64,000 nucleotides of DNA from Nemophila menziesii (lineage: Eukaryota; Streptophyta; Magnoliopsida; Boraginales; Hydrophyllaceae), in NCBI GenBank assembly GCA_029959085.1, contig JARWIR010000093.1, positions 434,001-498,000 on the forward strand. Reading direction: 5' to 3'. The notes under the pieces were generated by a model. The model had not been told where the DNA came from and did no database searches. It saw only the letters and a list, made by a program, of their open reading frames with translations. The translations under genes were made by a program, and so were the position numbers. The first letter of the stretch is position 1; the number at the start of each line of letters is the position of its first letter. This document shows positions 9,969 through 19,727 of the stretch, one piece after another.

Positions 9969-10799
9969 ATGGGTGATGAAATTTTTGGGTACCCCATAAC
10001 TCCTTTTTTCCTTCAAGAAAGTGACTCAATCAGTGTAGAGCAACAAAACTCCTCCACCGCCATGGATCCACGACAACCAACATTAGATAACACCATCAGG
10101 GACGCGATGTTAAGGTTAACAAGAATCACTCGTGGTGAACGGCTTGTTGAAGGTGGAGACCAGGTATTGTTATTTATTTGTGTAGGAGTCTCTCGTCAAA
10201 GACACGATATATTAATGAATTTATGCTGCTCTAGTGGTAGGTATTTAGGGTTACAAACTTTCTTCGGTCAGGAATATTGTTATTTCGTCCATGTTATCAA
10301 ATTAATTTAGCTACCTAATAATACCTTATACGGATCTACAAACTAATTCCACACTAGTGTTTAAACAGAAGATATATGCAACTAAAATTAAAATGAATCC
10401 TGTTTGATTTGATCTGTTCAACCACGTAGTACAAGATTTAATTTTTAATGAATTTGTAAAGTTGTAATTGTTTAACAAAATTGGTTGAGGTTTTGAATTT
10501 ATTTTTTGTAGAATAATCCGATTTACAACCCACCCAATCGTGGTTACTCAAGGCGGAAACAATTTGTCAATGTGGTGGCGCCTAATTCACCTTGTTCCCC
10601 TTGTCGCATCACGTTCCTTGAACGTCAAATTCTTGATCGTCTACGCATGATGATTCAAAGGAACTTGATGTTAGAGCGTAAGTACGAGGAGTTAAACGAG
10701 CGTATTGCGAATGTGGAAGCTAAACTAATGCGCAGAGAACGTGAAGGAGGTGGTGCTAGTTGTTTAGGGAAAAGAATGAGGGAACTAGATTTCACTTAA
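9969..10799 (+). CDS. Small coiled-coil protein A (two exons), MULE-borne family
   Basis: Exon 1 is 9969-10163 (65 codons, ends GACCAG before GTATTG). Exon 2 is 10512-10799 (after TTTTTTGTAG). The junction is in phase 0 and gives 160 aa. I do not recognise the family from named proteins. Exon 2 begins NNPIYNPPNRGYS and continues to a probable coiled coil, ILDRLRMM, NLMLERKYEELNER, NVEAKL, then a basic tail ending RELDFT. Proteins B (11675-12284) and C (14245-14601) share the pattern N-x2-L-x10-R-x4-E-x-K-[LI] and a short C-terminal aromatic motif. A and B have the same two-exon, phase-0 structure and the same inferred length, so they are paralogues. A TATA box and leader suggest it is expressed. 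The function is unknown. Position inside a MULE and repeated copies suggest an accessory role, which is inference only. Confidence 0.75.
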
Positions 10800-11593
10800 A
10801 GGTCTACAAAATCTACTAGTTCTATGCCAGTCAAGTTTGTTATTGTAATGGTAATTTAAGATTTATGTTATGTGATCACTTCCTGGGATGCTAGGTTGTT
10901 CAATAATTCTGTATGTGTTGTTGTTTATTGAGAAAGTGTAATAATAAACCACATAGATGAGTTGTAATCTAATGGTCTTATGTTGTTTGGTTGAAAACAA
11001 ATTTTATGTAACAATTTCATGCTCTATTCGGTTGTTTATGAGGTTTTTGATTTAGCAAAAAACTTCTACAGTGGTAGTGGCTATGATACTATTTTATACA
11101 CTCATACATTGGTACTTAATTTTCGTTTTTTAAACAAATTCATTGTTGATTTGATACAGCTTATTAAAAAAAATTAATGTTATGGTACTAAACAATTTGT
11201 CGTTAATAATGTCAGCGCATTTATGTTTTAAGGACTAAGACATAAGTGGCAAATATTAATAATTTAGAAATAACCAAATACTCATTAATAAGTGAAAACT
11301 GTATTAGTTATGGTACTTAAGAAGTTTTAACAACCCTTTTTCCGAAATAATGGTTTAGTCAAATTTACATTTTTCCAGGTAAAATTTTTGAAAAAGACTA
11401 AGTCCAAAAAAACTTCAAATAACTTACATTTAATCTGATGGAATTTTTTAACTCTTTTTTTTCCACAATATAAAAAGTAATCCTTCCCAAGTAATAAAAT
11501 TAAATTATGTTACTTAAGTAATCGAGTACTTCCATCTCATATACGGGCCCAAAGCTGTGATCATCCATCACGATTAGCCATGCCACCCAACGC
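10800..11593. other. Intergenic, between coiled-coil genes A and B
   Basis: AT-rich and without a credible reading frame. It contains the 3' UTR of gene A and the promoter of gene B. No repeat structure was seen. Confidence 0.55.
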
Positions 11594-11600
11594 TATATAA
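11594..11600 (+). promoter_or_regulatory. TATA box of coiled-coil gene B
   Basis: TATATAA lies 81 bp before the ATG at 11675 and is followed by a C/T-rich leader. The layout is very like that of gene A. Confidence 0.6.
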
Positions 11601-11674
11601 CCCTTATCATCTAACCCTTTATCTCCCCCACTTCAAACGCCTTTTCTTTTCTCAAAATAAGATTGACAATAACC

Positions 11675-12284
11675 ATGGCAGAAGAAGCATGCCTTAGGAC
11701 ACTAGAACGAGTTTTAGGTAAGAGAAAATTATCTGCCTATGAAACTGATCTCAAAGCACAGCAACAATACAGCCACGCATTCAATCAAAACCACGCTAGG
11801 GATTCAATGAGCAGCCATCATCAAAAATTTAACCTGCTAGAGAGCTTTGAATCGAACCCGAAGGTAAAAGACTATCCAGGTTTTTTTTAATACACACAAC
11901 GCAATCGTATTTTGTACATGCATGTTGTAGTCTTGATAGTTCTTTAGTATTTTTATCGTAATAAATACGGATGTTTTGTTAAATCAGCAGATTCCCACCT
12001 ATAATAACATGCCTACACGTTCATTCTTCCACCCCAACGTCTCTAATCCTTTCAAGGATTTTTTGACAAAGTCCGCCCATTACAACGCTGAAAGATCCTC
12101 GGTTGAATCAGAGAAAATATCAACAACGGCTCTATTGAGGTTAGTCAAGGACCTTACTGAAAAGAACAGGGTTTTAGAGAGGAGAATGTTTGACTTCGAA
12201 TGGCGTATGGTGAACATGGAACAGAAGCTGGAATCAACATCTAGAGGAGCTGTTAATAGGGTGCAAGAACACTCGTTCTTTTGA
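11675..12284 (+). CDS. Small coiled-coil protein B (two exons), paralogue of A
   Basis: Exon 1 is 11675-11863 (63 codons, ends CCGAAG before GTAAAA). Exon 2 is about 11991-12284 (after AATCAGCAG). The junction is phase 0, total about 160 aa, the same as gene A. A NAGNAG acceptor (CAGCAG) allows one extra Gln. The start MAEEACLRTLERVLGKRK is preceded by ACC, a good context. Exon 2 begins IPTYNNMPTRSFF and ends in a coiled coil (LVKDLTEKNRVLERRM, MVNMEQKL) and the tail VQEHSFF. Aligned with A over 24 residues of the coil, about 9 are identical (N, LER, R, N, E, KL). The function is not known. Confidence 0.75.
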
Positions 12285-13489
12285 ACGTTCTTATTTGGGT
12301 GAAGCATTGTTGGGTTGGTGTTTTATTTCAATTCTCAAAAACTGCTCATTTTGTTTGGCTTTAGGTTTGGATTGTCTTCTTTATCAGAGTCAGTAGTTAT
12401 CTTTTCAATGTTATCAATTCAAGGGTCAAAATGTTTTGTATAAACATTATCCTTGTAAGCTAACATTGAATTTTGTGGGATTAAATCTGGCAATGCGTGA
12501 AAAATGTTTTTATTTTAGTTCTGATTTGAATTCTCAAGTACATTTTGTTTTCTTTTTTATACCTGGAATTTAGAACCTGGTTTATGATATCAACATGGTG
12601 TTCTACTTGTTATTGAATAACTCCATTTCTAGTAGGGAGATAGTTTTCTATAACATTCTACCCAATGTTTCAATGAATAAATAAAGAAACACAGATTACC
12701 CACCCAATTTTGTGACTCCTATATGTACCTCGCATTGTTTAAAATACAACCATCAATTGGAGAACCGTAAAATCAAAGGCTATTACCTAATTCATCAAGG
12801 TTTTATATCTCTAAGAATGGAACCTAAAGTTTCGTTCGAAAACAATGTATAAATTACCCATTTTTTTGCCCAACTAAGGATTATTTGAATGTTTACACAG
12901 TGATTATGTTCCTTCCTTTAACTATATAAGATGGTTTATGTGTTTTATAGTATTAATTAAAATGCATGCTCGGTGACTCTGTTTATTGGTTTTAAAAAAA
13001 TGCTTGTTTTTTACACGCATGCAAGTCATTCCTTGCAAAACAAAATTTAATCTATGAATTTATAAATTCAAGGTCATTGTCTAACCATAAACGGTGTGCA
13101 TAATGGTCTTCATGATTGTTATGTTCGTCAAGAACATACGTGGGAAACTAATTATCAAGCTTAAACTCCAAAAATGGAATTGTTTTATATTAAAAAACCG
13201 TCACTTCATAAAGGTCAAAATACCTATACCTATAAACTTAGAGTGTATATTTGGCCAAAATGTCCCTTCCTAGTAGGTAGCTTAGTTGTAGGAGTTGACA
13301 AATCAATAACAGTCCAATCACCACCCTACAATAATGTTTTCTCCCTCCCCCATCCTTCTTTTCTTTAATTAATCCTCCAAAAACAAAAATAGAAAATTAA
13401 GCAACTGAAATTAATATTCGAATCAAAAAGTACAGGAATTACATTTAATTGCAGCTGAGGTAATCTTTTAACGAACCTCTAAATTTAAT
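12285..13489. other. Intergenic, no recognisable gene
   Basis: AT-rich spacer between coiled-coil gene B and the 3' end of the GRF gene. The only frame over 60 codons (13174-13368) shows no family motif and no codon-like composition. I treat it as chance. Confidence 0.5.
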
Positions 13490-13840
13490 TTACTTCAAAA
13501 CAACAATAATTAAGAGAAAAAATAGGATTGCCAACACACATTTCAATGTCTTTATAAAATCTGCAATAGATTGATTTAAATCTGTGGGGTTTATTGCAGA
13601 TATGTCATTATCAATTAGGTTATTTGATGAGGTCTCTCCTACTTCAGAAGTAACGTTTTCTTCTCCAATTTGCCGGCACCATCTCCAAAATCCGCAGCTG
13701 TTGCAGTAGAAGTACAGAGCACCATAGTTCCCAGTGTAGCCTCCTCGTGTTATTATAGGATCAAGCAAGGTTGGTGGATTACAGCGGCAATGGACTGGTG
13801 CTACGAAAATTGTTGCCTTATTTCTCTTCCTTCCAGCCAT
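13490..13840 (-). CDS. GRF-type zinc-finger protein with C-terminal membrane anchor
   Basis: A single exon of 116 aa, starting MAGRKRNK at 13840 and ending TAA at 13490. Residues 18-55 form a GRF-like zinc finger: C18-x-C20, a GNYG turn at 37-40, C46-x2-C49, then FWRWC. The last ~17 residues (VLAILFFLLIIVV) are a hydrophobic helix that would anchor the protein by its tail. Small GRF-finger proteins with such tails are common in plant genomes and mostly uncharacterised; GRF fingers in other proteins bind single-stranded nucleic acid. A TATA-like TATATAAC on the minus strand lies near 13940-13947, about 100 bp upstream. The gene lies between coiled-coil genes B and C inside the MULE, on the opposite strand. 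Confidence 0.8.
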   Translation of the reverse strand: MAGRKRNKATIFVAPVHCRCNPPTLLDPIITRGGYTGNYGALYFYCNSCGFWRWCRQIGEENVTSEVGETSSNNLIDNDISAINPTDLNQSIADFIKTLKCVLAILFFLLIIVVLK

Positions 13841-14244
13841 TAGAGTGTAACACGACTACTTGATGAAGTCCTACCTTTTACCTTTACTCCCCTAATAACA
13901 AGATGTGTTTTATATGGATATTACTCCCTATTAGGTCAGTTATATATGATCTGAAATGAAGATATAGCCGTTACGAAATCAACGGCTTGATTTTTATTAT
14001 TTTAACAATATCTATTAAACGTTTAAAGAATTGGTATCCCACATGTTTAAAAATTATTACTTTAATCACAGTCCCCGAAGTTTTGTAAAAGCCAGTTTGG
14101 TCCTCACATTATATTAGATGTCAAAAACCTACCCAGAAACCAAACCTACCCGGTTTATTAACATTTATCACATACTCTTCTTTTATACTGAGTTGTTGCT
14201 GCTCAACGTTTTTGGTACTTATCTCTTGAAAGAAGGTGAACGCG

Positions 14245-14601
14245 ATGAAACCCAGCTCTCAATCCCAGTTTGTTCCTCGATTTTCAAGAACATACAACGT
14301 GCCTAGGAAACATAGGCGTATTGGGGTGATTAAAAAAACTACACCAGAGAGAAAAATTGATATTGAATCAACAAATTCTAGTCGAGTTGGATCTGCATCA
14401 AGAATAAACGAGGGTGGTAATAAGTACGTGATAGATGGAGAGCGTATTTTACAGGCATTGAACGCTGTCTTGGACTGCAACGCGCGTCTTCAATGTTGTC
14501 TGGATAAAATGGAAGAAAGGTTTAAGAGCCTTGAAGAAAAAATTGCAGAATTACATCCCAAACAACCGAAGACCAGTTTAAAGGAATTCAAGTTCTTTTA
14601 A
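14245..14601 (+). CDS. Small coiled-coil protein C, paralogue of A and B
   Basis: An open frame from the ATG at 14245 to TAA at 14599-14601 gives 118 aa. The frame also opens slightly upstream (GTG at 14236), so a 5' exon like those of A and B may exist but was not identified. The N-terminal half is basic (RKHRRIGVIKK). The C-terminal half is a coiled coil (ERILQALNAVL, NARLQCCLDKMEER, LEEKIAEL) followed by the tail LKEFKFF. The N-x2-L...E-x-R...E-x-K-I pattern and the terminal F-F match genes A and B. It is the most diverged of the three. The function is unknown. Confidence 0.65.
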   Translation: MKPSSQSQFVPRFSRTYNVPRKHRRIGVIKKTTPERKIDIESTNSSRVGSASRINEGGNKYVIDGERILQALNAVLDCNARLQCCLDKMEERFKSLEEKIAELHPKQPKTSLKEFKFF

Positions 14602-15449
14602 CATTGTTTATGTGGGTTATTAAGTTTTGGGATCCTTTGATTGATGAGCCAGATTTAATGACTGACTTTTATTTACTAGTATGTAATACTTATTTACTAT
14701 TTGTGTTCTGTGATTTGATTTTTGCAATGTTTTAGTGTGGTTATGTGTTCTGCAATTCCATGTTTTATGCTCTATTAGAATAGAACTGGTTTTAAGTAAC
14801 CATTAGGCTTTGTTGTTTATGTAAGGTTAAAACTTTTGGTGCAGAAATAAGCTAAATAATCGTACCATTTATAGAGTCATACCAACTAGAAGGGAAATAA
14901 TATCAAAGTAGAGTCATACAAGTTTTACCAAATATTTTGTAGTTGAAATTGTTTACGTTTAACAATTACGCAGAAGTGCTTTTTGGTGGTGAATGTATTG
15001 TCATGAATCCATGACAGCTAAATTGGAACAACCCAGTTACAAAATCATTCAGTGGAAATTGAATCCATAAGGTTCCAAACACACACCTAGTTGCTAACAT
15101 TTTGCATCATTCATTTTAAACACGAATCCACAACTTCAACATTGGAATAAAGACAAACAGTATGTAAATTAGAGTTAAAGTTAAGTTACAACCATACTAT
15201 TAATAGCATTACCACTTGTCTGTGTTACAATACAAACCAAAAGTGCTCACTTAAGGACATCCAGCAGTTAATTAAAACTGATAATTTTGAAACATAATCC
15301 CATCACACAAGAAACCAAAAACTAGTGTTAAATAAACCCTCCATGAATCCGTGAATCTAAAGTTCCACTACATCATAAACCCTACAAACAAGAAATTATA
15401 TTTGTATCCCAAACATAAAACAAACAACTATCTGTCAATCTCTTCAAAA
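14602..15449. other. Intergenic, convergent gene ends
   Basis: AT-rich spacer holding the 3' ends of coiled-coil gene C (+) and the Ulp1-like gene (-). No reading frame or repeat was recognised. Confidence 0.5.
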
Positions 15450-18400
15450 TCAATCCTCAACAGATTCTATGTAATATCTCAAAGAATTGTGCTCTGATCT
15501 GAATAGCATTTTTGCAAGATCAAACCTTCTTTTACTTGACTCTTTGTAACCCCAATTAATCACTAGACCAGGGAACCTCATCATGTTACAAACATGCAAC
15601 GCACAATCAAGAGTACCATTTTGCTTGGGCAACCACTTTGGGTAATTCGGCGGGTCTGTACGAATAGTTGGTAATTTATGATTCTTGTCTATGAGTCCCA
15701 GCCATTCTTCTACTTTTTCCATCTACACCATCAAGAACAACATTTTAAAAATTACCCAGTTGTGATACTTTGGTTTTAAGTGAAATACAAAAGAAAAAAA
15801 CCATACCACACAAAAATACTGTTTGAGAAATGATCTCCTGGGATTCTCACTAGGAAGCGTAGAATCACAAAAATGAACCACCTTCTCGACAAAATCGACA
15901 ACGTAGAGGACCCAATGATTGTCACCCACATTTACCGGCATAAAAATATGCAAACAACCAGCCACACCACCAAAAGAGGATTATAAATCGAGGGCTGGGT
16001 TAAAAACAATACAAATAAATATAAATAATGTTGCCCAATAAAAGGTCCACTCATCCAACATACCCGTTCAACGTCCTTTACGTCTCCGTTACATCTCTTT
16101 GAGCCATAATAAACACGGACATTGTCCTCTGGTGTATGCAATCCACTTACCAATACGGACTACACGGTAATAAGAACCAAAACTAAAATTAAACTCTGAA
16201 TGACCATGTAAATAAAGCTTGAATGGAAACATAACTATCACAGTTACTGAAAAATATGTTGGCATATACCATATTTTGCAAGTTGGATCCCTAGACTTGG
16301 TCTCCTCAACCAACATCTCGCCAACCAAATCAATAACCTAAGAAAACTCAAAGTATGGGGTATATATTAATTTAACTAAATCACTAAATGAAATAAATAT
16401 GAAGTTCAACTATTAATCCAGTTTACGAAATTTATAGTTTTAAGGGACTCACATCAGCAGATACATATTTAGCAGGATTTAGCAGCTGTCTCATGTGTAA
16501 ACGATTTAGGTTATAGCGCGGGAACGATATTACCATCTCACTGTCCAACCAAAGTTATAAATTAAACATAAAAACCCGTACAATCCCTACACTAAAACCT
16601 TTTACGTACCTATCATCCGGTGAAGGGTCACTTAGATACTTCAACAGCAACTTGTCGTCTTTATTTAGCGAAATTGAATAAGAGGACCATCCATGATGAT
16701 CACCCATTTGTATTTTATAGGGAGAAACAGAAACCTTAAGGGGAGTCATACAACCGCTAGACAAGTCTATGACATGTTCTCTTTTAGCCTTTTTAGCTTT
16801 AACATTGTTAGAGGGGGGCTTCATCAGTCCAGATTGTGGAGACTGGGGTTTTTTAGCACTAGACTTTACCACGGGACTTGGTGACTGGAATCCCATCTCC
16901 ACGTCCCTAACAACGGAAGACCCAGTTGGTGAACCAAATAGACTTCGGGTTTCTCCAGCCGCGATATCTACAAAAGCTTTACCTTTTCCGGTAATAGAAC
17001 CGGCTAGACTTTCCACATACCCTCTCAATTCATCTAACTCTCTTCTTCTCACCCACTCCTCCCCGCTACTTTTATCGAATCCACACCGTTTGTTCTTCGC
17101 GCTTGAAGGGGTCGCAAACAACTCTTCCCGGATACCTTTCCTGGGTGCTTTCTTAACATCGACCTTCTCAGCATCACCTTCCTCCTCCTCAGACTCCAAC
17201 TTCCAAAATCTACAGAAACTATAGTTCTTCCCCCCACACCTTTCGAGTTCCTTCACCTTCTTCGAAGCGGTCTCGGTGGACCAATGCTGACAAAACGGCA
17301 AAGCCGTGGGAACAGGTTTAAATTTGTTCATGCGCTGAACATGTTGAAGAAACAAAATCTGCAAAACATTCAATCCATCAGCAATACAATATCAGAACTC
17401 CAACTAAAAAGACTCATTAAACTTTCATTACAAAAATAACAAAATTAGGGTACAATACAACTTCACTAACCTGTAACACATACACGCATCCAGGAAAATA
17501 CTTAGACTTACAACTGGGGTCAGCACCATTAAAAACCTCAATACCTCGAACTATAGTATTGTACACAAGCAGTGACCAATTAAACTGGCCAATCAAATCA
17601 ACATCCGCAACGGAATGAAAAAAGGACATATCTAGTCCATGCACGTTGCCTGGACACAACAGAAAACCAGTTACATACAAAGTAAACAACGCCTTGAACC
17701 CGTCTCCGTGACTGGCGCACCCGAGGAATCGAGTCTCCAAGGCGTTCAAGTGGACAGCACTTTTTTTAACAATGTTGACTTTAAATAAGTCCTCAAGCTC
17801 GCTAACCCTGTCTAAATCCCCACCACTCAGGGGGGGTAATTCTCCGGTCATCGGTATCCAAAGAACCCTATTCACATCCACATAAGAAAAAGACAATCTG
17901 CTGCCATACAGGTTAAATTCGCTATTGACGGGATCGAATATTTCCGCCATTTCTGTACAAATGTCATGCTTCAGAACACTCTTTGGAAGAAGAAGTAAGC
18001 CTCCAAACCCCATTTCATTTACAACCGCCTTCTGTTCCTTGGAAAGGTGCTGGCTTAAAAGGGTAATTTTATTTAATGAAACCTTTGTGGACAGCTGTAC
18101 CTGCATTAACACGTACAAAACACAAGCAATTTAGGGAATTACATATACAATACACATCTATAAAAAGTATAATTGCATACACAAAACTTCAACACATGCA
18201 ATTCACTATTAGAAATTAATATAATTTGAGTAAGACCCATGGATTATTATACTTTAAACAATAAAAATATGCCATACTCATTAGAATTACGTATACTATC
18301 TTACACTATACAAAAACTATACCCAAGTAGTCCCATAATTCAACAAAATAAAATGTAGCCTAAACTTAATACAATCGCGGCTAACTACCTATTAAATTAT

Positions 18401-19168
18401 AAGACTACCAAACACCATGAACTATAGATAACATCTACTAAACCACACCCTTTAGGAAACAAATCCATAATATCCATACTACCTAAAATAGGACACTTGA
18501 ATTGAAGACCAAAATAACTACACAATCAATAATCACTCAGATTGTAAATCAAATGACATATGATGTCGATTAATGTTAAAAAACATAAACATTTTCATAC
18601 AAGTTTTTAATAGCAGACCTACAACAACAGAAAAATAACAAAACAATCCAGAGATTCTTGCCTGATTGCCCTCTGGATTATCCCCACCCATCTCTTTGAC
18701 GCTATCTTCCTTCTCCACTGGTTGAAGCTTGCTCCCGCGAAAGCCATCTTCATAAATAGCCCTCCGATGAGGTGGAAGCGTGTCAAACAATAAGACTTGG
18801 GCATCCCAATCTAAAACGGCATCGGGACAATTAACTAGCGCATCACGCGCTACACTTTGCCTAATTATCATATAATCATACATATACATTAAACAAGAAA
18901 TCAAGTACATAAGCATAAACAATTCTTCAAGAAAGTAAATGAAACCACTTACGCATAGTACTCCGCGGCGTTCTTCGGCGGAGGAAACCCAGCTCGGTCT
19001 CTTCTAGGTGGGGCTCTACTTACACCAAATGTAAAACAATTTAATTAACATCACTAAAATGATCAAATAGAACTTTATTACTAACCCTTTGCTGTTAATC
19101 TTCTTCCCTGTGCTGCGACCCATCCTAGAGTTCGCAATAGACCCGCTTAAATTAGATCGAGATGCCAT
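15450..19168 (-). CDS. Ulp1-like C48 cysteine protease gene of the MULE (about 10 exons)
   Basis: Model on the minus strand: exons 19168-19086, 19015-18953, 18860-18662, 18100-17471, 17358-16610, 16540-16453, 16337-16270, 16145-16064, about 15965-15807, and 15722-15450. Phases agree at every junction except 8/9. There the catalytic frame has a TAA just upstream (about 15984), so a frameshift or an unseen exon is likely. The product is about 795 aa. It has an N-terminal plant-specific domain (LETRFLGCASHGDGFKALF, FNWSLLVYNTIVRGIEVF), a low-complexity middle with KKPQSPQSG, and a C-terminal C48 domain: His in GDNHWVLYVVDF, Asp in VHFCDS, Gln and Cys in KQNGTLDCALHVC. C48 enzymes remove SUMO-like modifiers. 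Intron 3 appears to be GC-AG (CAG/GCAAGA). The gene reads inward from the right TIR, the place of mudrB in MuDR. Ulp1 genes inside plant MULEs are known; this copy may be damaged at exon 9. Confidence 0.82.
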
Positions 19169-19456
19169 TGAATGAAAATCAAAGTTGAAAGAAGGCGGAG
19201 AAGTTAGTGGAGATGGATGGAAAGAACTTAGAAGGATAAAGAGAAGACAAGGACGATGAAGAGTGCAACAATGGAGATGTAAAAGAATGAAGACCTACCT
19301 GCAAGACTCCAAGCAAGGCTAGCTCCTAGGAACGTCAGCGGTGGGTACCTAGGTGGAGAGAGAAGGTGGATGAAACGGCGGAGTGACATGTCCACTTACC
19401 TCGGGACATTCAATTTAATTTTTTTTAAACTCAAAAAGAAATTACATAGTCCGCAT

Positions 19457-19606
19457 GCTTGACACGTGTTAGTAAAAGAACGAAAAGATACACTACCCGA
19501 CAAGATTGAACAAGAAATATAGTACTCGGTGGAACAAAAATTAACACATAAGCGTGAAGGGATGACACAGGAACAAAAATTTGTACATCATACAGAACAA
19601 AAATTT
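19457..19606 (-). repeat. Right subterminal repeats of the MULE
   Basis: GGAACAAAAAT occurs at 19531-19541 and 19570-19580, and a variant AGAACAAAAATTT at 19594-19606. GCTTGACACGTGT lies at 19457-19469. These are the reverse complements of the TTTTTGTTCC and ACACGTGTCAAGC motifs at the left end. Confidence 0.6.
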
Positions 19607-19682
19607 AAAATCTACATCTAGCCCCACAAAATAAAGTACGTTTTAAGGGCATCCTGGTAAATTGCTAAAGTTTTTTTTTAAG

Positions 19683-19718
19683 CCGTGTACCTACACGGAA
19701 TGTACTGAAGACGAACTC
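19683..19718 (-). repeat. MULE right terminal inverted repeat
   Basis: The minus strand reads GAGTTCGTCTTCAG... to GTAGGTACACGG. It matches 2445-2480 at 30 of 36 positions and abuts the duplicated TCGTAAAGT. Confidence 0.93.
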
Positions 19719-19727
19719 TCGTAAAGT
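19719..19727. repeat. 9-bp target-site duplication, right copy (MULE)
   Basis: TCGTAAAGT, identical to 2436-2444. On the BTAF1 coding strand it is ACTTTACGA, part of the codons for K-L-Y-E. Confidence 0.95.

Larger units (their letters stand above)
2445..19718. mobile_element. 17.3-kb Mutator-like element with transposase, Ulp1 gene and cargo
   Basis: The element is bounded by 36-bp terminal inverted repeats (2445-2480 and 19683-19718, 30/36 identical, both starting GAGT) and a perfect 9-bp target duplication. It is inserted in a BTAF1 exon whose frame is restored by excision. It holds a FAR1-type transposase reading inward from the left and a Ulp1-like protease gene reading inward from the right, the convergent layout of MuDR-like elements. 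Between them are a W-box minisatellite, an F-box gene, three paralogous coiled-coil genes and a GRF zinc-finger gene. Ulp1-carrying MULEs are known in plants (Kaonashi-type). A combination with these other genes is not one I recognise. Whether the middle genes are part of the lineage or captured host genes cannot be decided from one copy. Confidence 0.93.

Noticed and set aside
13174..13368. 64-codon plus-strand frame between coiled-coil gene B and the GRF gene
   Set aside because: No motif, no promoter and no paralogue among the cluster genes; most likely chance.
16769..17224. 151-codon plus-strand frame
   Set aside because: It is the antisense shadow of exon 5 of the Ulp1-like gene, whose minus-strand frame joins in phase with its neighbours.
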